A stretch of 33,075 bases of DNA from Streptomyces fulvoviolaceus (GCF_000718165.1 NZ_JOEY01000077.1:1-33075), one strand, 5' to 3'. Shown: positions 15,622-23,603, numbered from the stretch's first letter. Numbers and translations: made by a program. The notes: generated from the letters alone by a model not told the origin.

Positions 15622-17340
15622 CTACGTCGTCGACCGCCGTCGCCGAGCCCCCGGCCGCCGCTCGCTCGGCCGAGTGACCGGATCCCCGGCCTCGGTCGCC
15701 GCGGCCCGCCGCTTCAGCCCGAAGTCGGCAAGCGCCTCGGCGAGCTTGTGCACGGACGGCTCCGGAGCCATGACATCGACCCGCAGCCCGTGCTCCTCGG
15801 CGGTCTTGGCCGTGGCAGGCCCGATACAGGCGATGACGGTCACGTTGTGAGGCTTACCGGCGATCCCCACCAGGTTCCGCACGGTGGAGGACGACGTGAA
15901 GAGAACGGCATCGAAGCCACCCCCCTTGATCGCCTCACGGGTCTCCGCAGGCGGCGGCGAGGCCCGCACGGTCCGATAGGCGGTGACGTCGTCGACCTCC
16001 CACCCGAGCTCGATCAGCCCCGCGACCAGCGTCTCGGTGGCGATGTCGGCCCGCGGCAGGAACACCCGGTCGATCGGATCGAAAACGGGGTCGTACGGCG
16101 GCCAGTCCTCGAGCAATCCGGCCGCCGACTGCTCCCCGGAGGGCACCAGATCCGGCTTCACTCCGAAGGCGACCAGCGCCTTCGCCGTCTGTTCCCCCAC
16201 CGCCGCGACCTTGATCCCGGCGAAGGCCCGCGCATCGAGCCCGTACTCCTCGAACTTCTCCCGCACGGCCTTGACCGCGTTCACCGAGGTGAAGGCGATC
16301 CACTCGTACCGCCCGGTGACGAGCCCCTTGACCGCCCGCTCCATCTGCTGAGGCGTCCGCGGCGGCTCGACGGCGATCGTGGGCACCTCGTGCGGCACGG
16401 CCCCGTAGGACCGCAGCTGGTCGGAGAGCGAAGCCGCCTGCTCCTTCGTACGCGGCACGAGCACCCGCCACCCGAAGAGCGGCTTGGACTCGAACCACGA
16501 CAACTGCTCACGCTGAGCCGCGGCAGAACGCTCACCGACCACGGCTATCACCGGCCGCCCGCCCTCGGGCGAGGGCAGCACCTTGGCCTGCTTCAGGGTC
16601 TGGGCGATGGTGCCCAGAGTGGCCGTCCACGTCCGCTGCCGCGTGGTCGTACCGGCCACCGTCACCGTCATCGGCGTATCGGGCTTACGCCCGGCGGCGA
16701 CCAGCTCACCCGCGGCGGCACCGACGGAGTCGAGCGACGTGGAAACCACAACGGTCCCGTCCGACGCCCCCACCTCCGTCCAGCACCGGTCCGAAGCGGT
16801 CCGCGCATCCACGAACCGGACGTCGGCGCCCTGGGCGTCACGCAGCGGCACACCGGCGTACGCGGGTACGCCGACCGCGGCGGCGACCCCGGGAACGACC
16901 TCGAAAGGCACCCCCGCGGCGGCGCACGCCAGCATCTCCTCGGCGGCGTACGCGTCGAGTCCGGGGTCCCCGGACACCGCACGTACGACCCGCCTGCCGC
17001 CCCGCGCGGCCTCCATGACAAGATGTGCGGCATCCCGCACGGCGGGGATGCCTGCGGTTGTTGACGAACCGTCAACAACCGTTAGTTGAGGCGCGCCTGT
17101 GCCCGGAGCCGGACCCGAAGCAAGACCTGCTGAGGCCTCCGTATCCGTGTTCACGACGGCGACACTCGGCCTGGCGTGCGTGCGTACGACGTCGAGCGCT
17201 TCGTGCCCGGCGACGAGGACGTCCGCGTGGCCCAGCGCTTCGACGGCGCGCAGAGTCAGTAGTCCCGGATCTCCGGGTCCGGCACCCAGGAAGGTGACGT
17301 GCCCGTGTTCAGGACCGGCGGGAAGAGTGGTGGGGCTCAC
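15622..17340 (-). CDS. hemD: Uroporphyrinogen-III synthase fused to a SUMT-like domain
   Basis: A 572-residue fusion. Residues about 13-245 have the tetrapyrrole methylase (SUMT/CobA) fold: VTFLGAGPGDPGLLTLRAVEAL (15-36), FEVVPGVAAAVGVPAYAGVPL. Several SUMT positions are changed, however: VRAVSGDPGLDAYAAEE replaces the usual KGGDPF/GRGGEE loop. Residues about 285-545 are the HemD domain (GWRVLVPRTKEQAASLSDQLRSYGAVPHEVPTIAVEPP; WIAFTSVNAVKAV; AVGEQTAKAL; AVLFTSSSTVRNLV), which closes hydroxymethylbilane to uroporphyrinogen III. A basic tail (RRPGARRRRS) ends it. The GTG start overlaps the hemC stop (GTGA), the last link of the rex-hemA-hemC-hemD operon. The synthase function is clear. Methylase activity is doubtful. 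Confidence 0.93.
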   Translation of the reverse strand: MSPTTLPAGPEHGHVTFLGAGPGDPGLLTLRAVEALGHADVLVAGHEALDVVRTHARPSVAVVNTDTEASAGLASGPAPGTGAPQLTVVDGSSTTAGIPAVRDAAHLVMEAARGGRRVVRAVSGDPGLDAYAAEEMLACAAAGVPFEVVPGVAAAVGVPAYAGVPLRDAQGADVRFVDARTASDRCWTEVGASDGTVVVSTSLDSVGAAAGELVAAGRKPDTPMTVTVAGTTTRQRTWTATLGTIAQTLKQAKVLPSPEGGRPVIAVVGERSAAAQREQLSWFESKPLFGWRVLVPRTKEQAASLSDQLRSYGAVPHEVPTIAVEPPRTPQQMERAVKGLVTGRYEWIAFTSVNAVKAVREKFEEYGLDARAFAGIKVAAVGEQTAKALVAFGVKPDLVPSGEQSAAGLLEDWPPYDPVFDPIDRVFLPRADIATETLVAGLIELGWEVDDVTAYRTVRASPPPAETREAIKGGGFDAVLFTSSSTVRNLVGIAGKPHNVTVIACIGPATAKTAEEHGLRVDVMAPEPSVHKLAEALADFGLKRRAAATEAGDPVTRPSERRPGARRRRSTT

Positions 17341-18296
17341 TGTGCTCGCTCCCCCATCAGACCGGCCGCGCCCTGGGCAAGCATCTCGGCAGCGAGTTCA
17401 CGGCCGAGCGCCATTGCTTGGTCGTACGTCTCGGGCACGGGACCGGTGGTGGACAGCTGCACCATCCGCGAGCCGTCGGTGGTACCGACGACGCCGCGCA
17501 GGCGCATTTCCTTGACAATCTGCCCGTCGGCCAGCAGGTCGGCCAGCGCGCCCACAGGGGCGCTGCAGCCGGCCTCCAGGGCGGCGAGCAGTGACCGCTC
17601 GGCGGTCACGGCGACCCGCGTGAACGGGTCGTCGAGCTCTCCGAGCGCGGCGATCAGGTCCGCGTTGTCCGCGGCACATTCGATCGCGAGTGCTCCCTGG
17701 CCGGGAGCGGGCAAAACCGTGTCGACCGACAGGAAGTCGGTCACTTCATCAATGCGCCCGATGCGATTCAGGCCGGCCGCAGCAAGCACAACCGCATCAA
17801 GCTCACCATCTCGCACGAACCCGATCCGCGTATCCACGTTCCCGCGAATCGGAACCGTCTCGATATCAAGTCCGTGGCTGCGCGCGTACGCGTTCAGTTG
17901 GGCCATCCGCCGCGGCGAACCCGTACCGATGCGCGCCCCGCGCGGCAGGTCGGTGAACTTCAGCGCGTCCCGGGCGACGATGACGTCGCGGGGGTCCTCG
18001 CGCACCGGGATCGCGGCGAGCGACAGCTCGTCGGGCTGCCCGGTGGGCAGGTCCTTCAGCGAGTGCACCGCGAGGTCGACCTCCCCCTTGAGGAGAGCCT
18101 CCCGCAGCGCGGTCACGAAGACGCCCGTGCCGCCGATCTGCGCGAGCTGTTCCTTTGACACATCGCCGTACGTGGTGATCTCGACGAGCTCGACGGGCCG
18201 TCCGGTCACCTGGCTCACGGCGTCCGCCACCTGCCCGGACTGGGCCATGGCGAGTCTGCTTCGCCTGGTCCCGAGCCTCAATGCCTTTTCCGTCAT
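17337..18296 (-). CDS. hemC: Porphobilinogen deaminase (hydroxymethylbilane synthase)
   Basis: Polymerises four porphobilinogens to hydroxymethylbilane, in the cytoplasm. At 319 residues it is of normal length. Seen: LRLGTRRSRLAMAQS (6-20), GVFVTALREALL (58-69) and DLAVHSLKDLPT with the catalytic Asp82. Also seen are GTGSPRRMAQL (124-134), IRGNVDTRI (150-158) and APGQGALAIE. Cys244 in EAGCSAPVGA carries the dipyrromethane cofactor. The ATG overlaps the hemA stop (ATGA) and the stop overlaps the hemD GTG, so all are translationally coupled. It feeds hydroxymethylbilane directly to HemD, the next gene product. Confidence 0.97.
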   Translation of the reverse strand: MTEKALRLGTRRSRLAMAQSGQVADAVSQVTGRPVELVEITTYGDVSKEQLAQIGGTGVFVTALREALLKGEVDLAVHSLKDLPTGQPDELSLAAIPVREDPRDVIVARDALKFTDLPRGARIGTGSPRRMAQLNAYARSHGLDIETVPIRGNVDTRIGFVRDGELDAVVLAAAGLNRIGRIDEVTDFLSVDTVLPAPGQGALAIECAADNADLIAALGELDDPFTRVAVTAERSLLAALEAGCSAPVGALADLLADGQIVKEMRLRGVVGTTDGSRMVQLSTTGPVPETYDQAMALGRELAAEMLAQGAAGLMGERAQ

Positions 18297-20047
18297 GCCG
18301 GCCCTCGGTTCTTGCTGTTCTCAGAGTCGTTGTCGGCCCGGGAGACGGCGGCCACCGTCTCGGGGTCGAGGTCGAACAGGGTCCGCAGCGCGTCCGCGTA
18401 CCCGGCGCCGCCGGGCTCGGCCGCGAGTTGCTTGACCCGTACGGTCGGCGCGTGCAGCAGCTTGTCGACCACACGCTTCACGGTCTGCGTGATCTCGCCG
18501 CGGTGCTTGTCGTCGAGCCCGGGCAGCCGCCCCTCGAGGCGGGCGATCTCGTTCGCCACGACATCGGCGGCCATGGCGCGCAGGGCGACCACGGTCGGCG
18601 TGATGTGCGCGGCCCTCAGCGCGGCCCCGAAGGCCGCGACCTCGTCGGCGACGATACGGCGGACCTGGTCGACGTCGGCCGCCATCGGGCCCGCGGACGG
18701 AGTCCGCTGATTGGACACAGTGGCCGACGCGTCGGCGAGCGACTCGATGTCGACGAGCCGCACCCCGGCCAGCCGGTGCACGGCCGCGTCGATGTCGCGG
18801 GGCATGGCCAGGTCGAGGAGGAAGAGAGAGGGGGCCGGCCGCGGAATCCCGGCGACGGGCTCGGGCCTACGGCGCTCGGGGATCCGCCCGACCGTGGCGG
18901 CGGTGGCGGCGAGCGCGGCGATGGCATCGGCCTCGTCGGTGGGGTCGGCCACGCTGACCGCGCCGGTCTGCGGCCGCGGCGCGTTGTCCACCCAGGCCGC
19001 GTGCTGCTCCAGCTCGGCGGCGCCCATCCCGGCGACGGCAGCCTCACCGAGCACGGAGAACCCGGCGGTGGCCTGCACGGAGTTCAGGTCGAGCGGACAG
19101 TTCTCGTCATCCGCGGAGCCTGCGGGCAGTCGTGCCGCTCGGGTGGGCGCAGGCGGCACCTCGTAAGCGCCGAGTTGCGCGAACGCCTCCCGGCCGGCAC
19201 CGACACCGGCGCCCTCAACAGCTGCGGCAACCGCCTCAGCCGTAAGCACAAGCCCAGTCGCACCAGTACAGGACACCGCAACATCGGCACGTGTCAGCTC
19301 GACCGGCACCGATTCCATCGGTACCGCGCGGGCCAGCACGTCCGTTTCGTCGCCCTCGGTGAGGATCTGGACCAGGCGCTCGGCACGGTCCGGGGTCCGG
19401 TTGGCGATCACGATCTCGGCGACACCCGCACGCGCGAGCGTCGCGGCGGCCAGCGAGGACATCGACCCGGCGCCGATGACGAGGGCCTTCTTGCCACGGG
19501 CCCAGTCCTGAACCGCCGTACCGGAGGACAGCTGCTCCAGGCCGAAGGTGACCAGCGACTGCCCGGCCCGGTCGATCCCGGTCTCGGAGTGCGCACGCTT
19601 TCCGACCCGCAGCGCCTGCTGGAACAGGTCGTTCAGCAGCCGCCCGGCGCTGTGCAGCTCCTGCGCCTTGGCGAGGGAGTCCTTGATCTGCCCGAGGATC
19701 TGCCCCTCGCCGACGACCATGGAATCGAGCCCACAGGCCACCGAGAACAGATGATGGACGGCCCGGTCCTCGTAGTGCACGTACAGATAAGGGGTGAGCT
19801 CTTCCAGCCCGACCCCGCAATGCTGGGCCAGCAGCGTGGACAACTCGGCGACACCGGCGTGGAACTTGTCGACGTCGGCGTACAGCTCGATGCGGTTGCA
19901 GGTGGCCAGGACCGCGGCCTCGGTGGCGGGCTCGGCGGCGACCGTGTCCTGCAGCAGCTTGATCTGGGCGTCCGCGGAGAGCGCGGCCCGCTCCAGGACG
20001 CTGACCGGGGCGCTGCGGTGGCTCAGCCCGACGACGAGGAGACTCAT
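18293..20047 (-). CDS. hemA: Glutamyl-tRNA reductase with a large insertion
   Basis: Reduces glutamyl-tRNA with NADPH to glutamate-1-semialdehyde, the first committed step of the C5 tetrapyrrole route. The catalytic domain includes VVGLSHRSAPV (5-15), the nucleophile Cys50 in LATCNRIELY and GLDSMVVGEGQILGQIK (106-122). The NADPH domain has ALVIGAGSMSSLAA (188-201) and IVIANRT (212-218), resuming at LFLLDLAMPRDID (408-420). The C-terminal dimerisation helices follow to about 570. Between SCTGATGLVLTAEAV and LFLLDLAMPRDI lie roughly 130 residues, where E. coli-type enzymes have about 25. That region is Ala/Pro-rich. This explains the length of 584 against about 420. ATG overlaps the rex stop (ATGA). 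Confidence 0.97.
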   Translation of the reverse strand: MSLLVVGLSHRSAPVSVLERAALSADAQIKLLQDTVAAEPATEAAVLATCNRIELYADVDKFHAGVAELSTLLAQHCGVGLEELTPYLYVHYEDRAVHHLFSVACGLDSMVVGEGQILGQIKDSLAKAQELHSAGRLLNDLFQQALRVGKRAHSETGIDRAGQSLVTFGLEQLSSGTAVQDWARGKKALVIGAGSMSSLAAATLARAGVAEIVIANRTPDRAERLVQILTEGDETDVLARAVPMESVPVELTRADVAVSCTGATGLVLTAEAVAAAVEGAGVGAGREAFAQLGAYEVPPAPTRAARLPAGSADDENCPLDLNSVQATAGFSVLGEAAVAGMGAAELEQHAAWVDNAPRPQTGAVSVADPTDEADAIAALAATAATVGRIPERRRPEPVAGIPRPAPSLFLLDLAMPRDIDAAVHRLAGVRLVDIESLADASATVSNQRTPSAGPMAADVDQVRRIVADEVAAFGAALRAAHITPTVVALRAMAADVVANEIARLEGRLPGLDDKHRGEITQTVKRVVDKLLHAPTVRVKQLAAEPGGAGYADALRTLFDLDPETVAAVSRADNDSENSKNRGPA

Positions 20048-20805
20048 GCCGGCATCACGGCGGGTACGTCCCCGTCGGGCCCTTTGTCGGCGGTCTCGCT
20101 GCGCGGGCCGGCGGCCTGGGCGGCGCCTTCTGCGGCGGCCTCCTCGCCGGCCTTGCGCTGCTCGTGGAAGGCGAGGATCTGCAGCTCGATGGAGAGGTCG
20201 ACCTTGCGCACGTCGACGCCGTCCGGGACGGTCAGCACGGTCGGCGCGAAGTTCAGGATGGAGGTGACCCCGGCGGCCACGAGCCGGTCGCAGACCGGCT
20301 GGGCGGCACCGGCGGGGGTCGCGATCACGCCGATCGAGACGCCGTTGTCCTCGATGATCTTTTCCAGCTCATCCGCGTGCTGCACCGGAATCCCCGCGAC
20401 GGGCTTCCCGGCCATGGCCGGATCGGCGTCGATGAGGGCGGCGACCCGGAAACCACGGGAGGCGAACCCGCCGTAGTTGGCGAGGGCGGCGCCGAGGTTA
20501 CCGATACCGACGATCACAACCGGCCAGTCCTGGGTCAGGCCCAGTTCACGGGAGATCTGGTAGACGAGATACTCGACGTCGTAACCGACACCACGCGTCC
20601 CGTAGGAGCCGAGGTAGGAGAAGTCCTTGCGCAGCTTCGCGGAGTTGACCCCCGCCGCGGCCGCGAGTTCCTCGGATGACACCGTGGGGACCGAGCGCTC
20701 CGACAGCGCGGTCAGGGCACGGAGGTACAGCGGAAGACGGGCGACGGTGGCCTCGGGAATCCCTCGGCTACGGGTCGCCGGTCGGTGAGTTCGGCCAGTT
20801 GCCAC
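20044..20805 (-). CDS. rex: Redox-sensing repressor Rex
   Basis: A repressor that binds its operators when NADH is low and releases them when NADH rises, linking gene expression to respiration. The 253-residue protein has a winged-helix N-terminus (IPEATVARLPLYLRALTAL at 16-34; ELAAAAGVNSAKLRKDFSYLGSYGTRGVGYDV at 46-77). A Rossmann NAD(H) domain follows with VVIVGIGNLGAALANYGG (96-113), then VAALIDADP. A C-terminal swapped helix (VDLSIELQILAFHEQRK) and an Ala-rich tail close the protein. The start GTG 20805 has CAGGAG just upstream. It is first in the rex-hemA-hemC-hemD operon, as known in S. coelicolor. The promoter holds a Rex operator, so autoregulation is expected. Confidence 0.96.
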   Translation of the reverse strand: MATGRTHRPATRSRGIPEATVARLPLYLRALTALSERSVPTVSSEELAAAAGVNSAKLRKDFSYLGSYGTRGVGYDVEYLVYQISRELGLTQDWPVVIVGIGNLGAALANYGGFASRGFRVAALIDADPAMAGKPVAGIPVQHADELEKIIEDNGVSIGVIATPAGAAQPVCDRLVAAGVTSILNFAPTVLTVPDGVDVRKVDLSIELQILAFHEQRKAGEEAAAEGAAQAAGPRSETADKGPDGDVPAVMPA

Positions 20806-20870
20806 GGTGCTCCTGCGGGTAGAGCGGGGCTGCAGGCGGTCACACGTCCCCAGACCGCCCCGTCGGAAGC

Positions 20871-20899
20871 AGGCTATGTCTTTGTGAACGCGTGCACAA
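20871..20899 (-). promoter_or_regulatory. rex-hemACD promoter
   Basis: On the minus strand, TTGTGC (20894-20899) and TAGCCT (20871-20876) are separated by exactly 17 nt and resemble -35 and -10 elements. The start of transcription would fall near 20864, giving a leader of about 59 nt to the rex GTG. The Rex operator overlaps the -35 and spacer, which would block RNA polymerase directly. Confidence 0.65.
20883..20898. promoter_or_regulatory. Rex operator (ROP)
   Basis: TGTGAACGCGTGCACA matches the S. coelicolor Rex consensus TGTGAACNNNTTCACA at all but one fixed position. It sits about 80 nt upstream of rex within the promoter spacer. Conserved knowledge: Rex represses its own operon in S. 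coelicolor. Confidence 0.85.
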
Positions 20900-21041
20900 A
20901 GATGGTGTCCGATTTGCCCGGCCAACGTGACCGGGGTCACGCGCGTCTCTCTCGGGGGCAAAACGGCACACGCTCCTCATTGATCCCGCCCCCCAAGGCC
21001 AAGTCGCCATCGATCCTAAGCGACCGGCCGGACCAGTTGGA

Positions 21042-21320
21042 CTACTCGGTCAGTGCCTTGCGCAGACGATCTTCGTTCACCCGCCAGAACGTGTGCTGTT
21101 CACCGTCGACCAGCACGACGGGGATCTGTTCCCAGTACTGATCGTGGAGTTGGGGATCCTGGTCGATGCTCTTCGACTCCCAGGGAACCCCGAGATCACC
21201 GCACACCTTCTCGATCACGGACTGTGCGTCATCACACAGATGACAGCCCGGCTTGCGGATGAGCGTGACCAGCCGGTCCTCGGGAGCCTTGGCCGGCTTT
21301 CGGCGGAAGAGGGGACTCAT
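21042..21320 (-). CDS. Glutaredoxin-like protein
   Basis: A 92-residue thioredoxin-fold protein with a redox motif CHLC (C26-C29) in VTLIRKPGCHLCDDAQSVIEKV. The cis-proline region is QIPVVLVDGEQ (about 65-75), followed by the C-terminal helix VNEDRLRKALTE. It matches the DUF836/glutaredoxin-like family (Rv0508-type). ATG 21320 was chosen over ATG 21329 because GGGAGA lies 9 nt before it but directly against the earlier ATG. It lies upstream of rex in the same direction and is divergent from the HAD-IB phosphatase gene. It is probably a cytoplasmic thiol-disulfide protein. Its partner is unknown, and conserved linkage to hemA in actinobacteria hints at a redox role near haem synthesis. Confidence 0.88.
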   Translation of the reverse strand: MSPLFRRKPAKAPEDRLVTLIRKPGCHLCDDAQSVIEKVCGDLGVPWESKSIDQDPQLHDQYWEQIPVVLVDGEQHTFWRVNEDRLRKALTE

Positions 21321-21423
21321 GTCGGCCATTCTCCCGCTTGTTTAACGGCACAGTCGCGGAGAGTTCACACCCTCCAAACCTCTCGACTCCGGAACCACCG
21401 AACAGACTGGCTATGCTCACGAC

Positions 21424-22350
21424 ATGGCCGCTCTCGGATGGCTCACTCCCCGTAGGCGCTCCGCCACGGCGCGGAGCGTGTTGGCAGGCGAGGCCTCGGC
21501 TGAGGCAGCGCGCAAGTCCTCCCAGGAAACAGAGGACGTCACCGGCACCGAGCCGGAGACGGAGTTCCCGGTCCTGGGCGACGACAAGGCCGCCGCCTTC
21601 TTCGACCTCGACAACACCGTCATGCAAGGTGCCGCCCTCTTCCACTTCGGCCGGGGCCTGTACAAGCGGAAGTTCTTCGAGACCCGCGACCTCGCCAAGT
21701 TCGCCTGGCAGCAGGCCTGGTTCCGGCTGGCCGGCGTCGAGGACCCCGAACACATGCAGGAGGCACGGGACTCCGCGCTCTCCATCGTCCAGGGCCACCG
21801 CGTCTCCGAGCTGATGTCGATCGGCGAGGAGATCTACGACGAGTACATGGCCGAGCGCATCTGGCCGGGCACACGGGCGCTGGCCCAGGCCCACCTGGAC
21901 GCCGGTCAGAAGGTGTGGTTGGTCACAGCGGCCCCGGTCGAGATCGCCCAGGTGATCGCCCGCCGCCTCGGCCTCACGGGCGCCCTCGGCACGGTCGCCG
22001 AGTCGGTCGACGGCGTCTACACGGGCAAGCTGGTCGGCGAGCCCCTCCACGGCCCGGCAAAGGCGGAGGCGGTCCGCGCCCTGGCCGCGGCGGAGGGCCT
22101 CGACCTCTCCCGCTGCGCCGCCTACAGCGACTCCCACAACGACATCCCGATGCTCTCCCTGGTCGGCCACCCCTACGCGATCAACCCGGACTCCAAGCTC
22201 CGCAAGCACGCAAGGGGCCTGGAATGGCGCCTGCGCGACTACCGCACGGGCAGGAAGGCCGCGAAGGTCGGCATCCCGGCAGCCGCAGGTGTAGGAGCGG
22301 TAGCTGGAGGCACTGCAGCAGCGATCGCATTGCATCGCCGCCGCCGCTAG
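21424..22350 (+). CDS. HAD-IB phosphatase (SerB-like) with C-terminal membrane anchor
   Basis: A 308-residue HAD hydrolase of the SerB1/IB type. Motif I is FFDLDNTVMQG (59-69), motif II LVTAAP (166-171), motif III the lysine in GPAKAEAV and motif IV YSDSHNDIPML (234-244). The cap region (about 70-150) is helical. A Gly/Ala-rich hydrophobic C-terminal segment (about 283-303, GIPAAAGVGAVAGGTAAAIAL) ends in HRRRR and is probably a membrane anchor. The substrate is uncertain. Phosphoserine is a guess for this class. There is no ribosome site at ATG 21424. A -10-like TATGCT at 21412-21417 ends 6 nt before the ATG, so the mRNA may be leaderless. It is divergent from the glutaredoxin-like gene. Confidence 0.9.
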   Translation: MAALGWLTPRRRSATARSVLAGEASAEAARKSSQETEDVTGTEPETEFPVLGDDKAAAFFDLDNTVMQGAALFHFGRGLYKRKFFETRDLAKFAWQQAWFRLAGVEDPEHMQEARDSALSIVQGHRVSELMSIGEEIYDEYMAERIWPGTRALAQAHLDAGQKVWLVTAAPVEIAQVIARRLGLTGALGTVAESVDGVYTGKLVGEPLHGPAKAEAVRALAAAEGLDLSRCAAYSDSHNDIPMLSLVGHPYAINPDSKLRKHARGLEWRLRDYRTGRKAAKVGIPAAAGVGAVAGGTAAAIALHRRRR

Positions 22351-22356
22351 CCCACC

Positions 22357-22425
22357 CAGGGGCGCGGGGCTGTATCGATATGCGGCTCCGCCGCGTGGGC
22401 GCGACCAGCCACGACGGACCCGCGC
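22357..22425 (+). repeat. Streptomyces dispersed intergenic repeat, copy 2
   Basis: CAGGGGCGCGGGGCTGTATC, then GATATGCGGCTCCGCCGCG and GCGCGACCAGCC, nearly identical to the block at 2861-2935 and in the same orientation. GCGGC-TCC-GCCGC (22382-22394) forms a small hairpin. It begins 6 nt after the stop of the HAD-IB gene and could end its transcript. Confidence 0.8.
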
Positions 22426-22726
22426 CCGAAATGGAACCAGTACCCCCCACCACCCCCATCCAGTCCTCTTGTCGGCACACCGCCACAACACGCCCTGGAC
22501 CGGGACAGAACACGACCGGTTTCGATCAACAACCGGTCACTCTGCGGTACTTGAACGGGCGCCATTCGGTTACAGAAGCGACGTAATCGATGAATAGAGC
22601 AACTGGGTGTAGCAGTGCCTGCACTAAGCGTTATTCTCCTCAGACGCAAACCGGTACCCCTCCGTCGCTACGACGGGTGAACGGTCCCGCACTGCACGTG
22701 ATGGAAGCTCTGCCTCTGGGAGTCCC
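22426..22726 (+). promoter_or_regulatory. bldN upstream region
   Basis: There is no gene in these 301 nt. The DNA is less GC-rich than its surroundings, as expected for a promoter. It holds a BldD-like box (22536-22550) followed directly by TTGAAC (22551-22556), which resembles a -35, but no -10 at the right spacing convinces me. It also holds a short dyad AGTGC-CT-GCACT (22614-22625). The bldN leader must start in this stretch. Confidence 0.6.
22536..22550. promoter_or_regulatory. Candidate BldD box upstream of bldN
   Basis: GTCACTCTGCGGTAC agrees with the BldD consensus as I recall it, NTNACNC(A/T)GNGTNAN, at every fixed position but one (G for T at position 12). BldD with c-di-GMP is known to repress bldN during vegetative growth. 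The site is 176 nt before the bldN GTG. Confidence 0.55.
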
Positions 22727-23500
22727 GTGTACCCACACGTCGGGGTTGACGCCTCGGGCCTGGCTACGCTGCGCGCAACGGTCCAAGACCTGTTGCGCGG
22801 CTTCGTCCCCACCGCGTACGCCGTCCCCGCCCTCGCCGTAGCCACGGCGCCGATCGGCCCTTGCTATGCACTGGCCGACGGCTCCGCGGCCGTCGGCAGA
22901 CGAGGGCGCTCGACCGGCGCCGCCACCGCCCGCCGTCCCGCCGCGGACAGCGACAGCGCCCGCATGATGGACCTGGTCGAACGTGCCCAGGCCGGCGAGG
23001 CCGACGCTTTCGGCCGCCTATATGACCAGTACAGCGACACCGTGTACCGGTACATCTATTACCGAGTGGGAGGTAAGGCCACCGCAGAGGACCTCACCAG
23101 CGAGACGTTCCTGCGCGCCCTGCGCCGGATCGGAACCTTCACCTGGCAGGGCCGCGACTTCGGCGCCTGGCTCGTGACCATCGCCCGCAACCTCGTAGCC
23201 GACCACTTCAAGTCGAGCCGCTTCCGGCTCGAGGTGACCACCGGCGAGATGCTCGACGCCAACGAGGTCGAGCGCTCCCCCGAGGACTCCGTCCTGGAGT
23301 CCCTCTCCAACGCCGCGCTCCTCGACGCCGTGAAGCGGCTCAACCCGCAGCAGCAGGAGTGCGTGACGCTGCGCTTCCTCCAGGGCCTCTCCGTCGCCGA
23401 GACCGCCCGCGTGATGGGCAAGAACGAGGGGGCCATCAAGACCCTCCAGTACCGGGCCGTGCGCACCCTCGCCCGGCTCCTCCCGGACGACGCCCGCTGA
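22727..23500 (+). CDS. bldN: Developmental ECF sigma factor BldN (pro-sigma)
   Basis: An RNA polymerase sigma factor needed for aerial hyphae. In Streptomyces it drives chaplin, rodlin and bldM expression. The 257-residue protein has sigma region 2 at about 95-163 (FGRLYDQYSDTVYRYIYYRVGGKATAEDLTSETFLRAL; FGAWLVTIARNLVADHFKS). Region 4 is at about 195-252 (LDAVKRLNPQQQECVTLRFLQGLSVAETARVMGKNEGAIKTLQYRAVRTLARLL). The first 85 or so residues (YPHVGVDASGLATLRATVQDLLRGFVPTAYAVPAL and on) are not sigma-like. They match the N-terminal pro-sequence known to be removed by proteolysis in S. coelicolor BldN. The GTG start (YPHVGVDASG) has GGGAG upstream and matches the known start. rsbN follows in the same direction. 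Confidence 0.95.
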   Translation: MYPHVGVDASGLATLRATVQDLLRGFVPTAYAVPALAVATAPIGPCYALADGSAAVGRRGRSTGAATARRPAADSDSARMMDLVERAQAGEADAFGRLYDQYSDTVYRYIYYRVGGKATAEDLTSETFLRALRRIGTFTWQGRDFGAWLVTIARNLVADHFKSSRFRLEVTTGEMLDANEVERSPEDSVLESLSNAALLDAVKRLNPQQQECVTLRFLQGLSVAETARVMGKNEGAIKTLQYRAVRTLARLLPDDAR

Positions 23501-23574
23501 CCCCGCACGCTGAGCAACATCCAACTCACCCACGGTGAAAGACTGTTGACTTCGCGGTCCGATCATCCGTCGTC

Positions 23575-23603
23575 CGTAACCCAAGTGCCGCGCCGCTCGT
23601 TGT
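23575..23603 (+). promoter_or_regulatory. Candidate sigma-BldN promoter for rsbN
   Basis: CGTAAC (23575-23580) and CGTTGT (23598-23603) are spaced by 17 nt. They resemble the sigma-BldN promoter pattern I recall (CGTAAC with CGTTGA-like -10, as at bldM). They lie about 130 nt upstream of the rsbN start. If used, BldN would switch on its own anti-sigma factor. Confidence 0.55.

Noticed and set aside
18281..20476. A 731-residue plus-strand open frame over hemA and rex
   Set aside because: It is antisense to two well-identified genes and has no recognisable domain.
22701..22841. An ATG start at 22701 just before bldN
   Set aside because: It is in another frame and gives a Pro/Ser/Arg-rich product. 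The GTG at 22727 matches the known BldN start.
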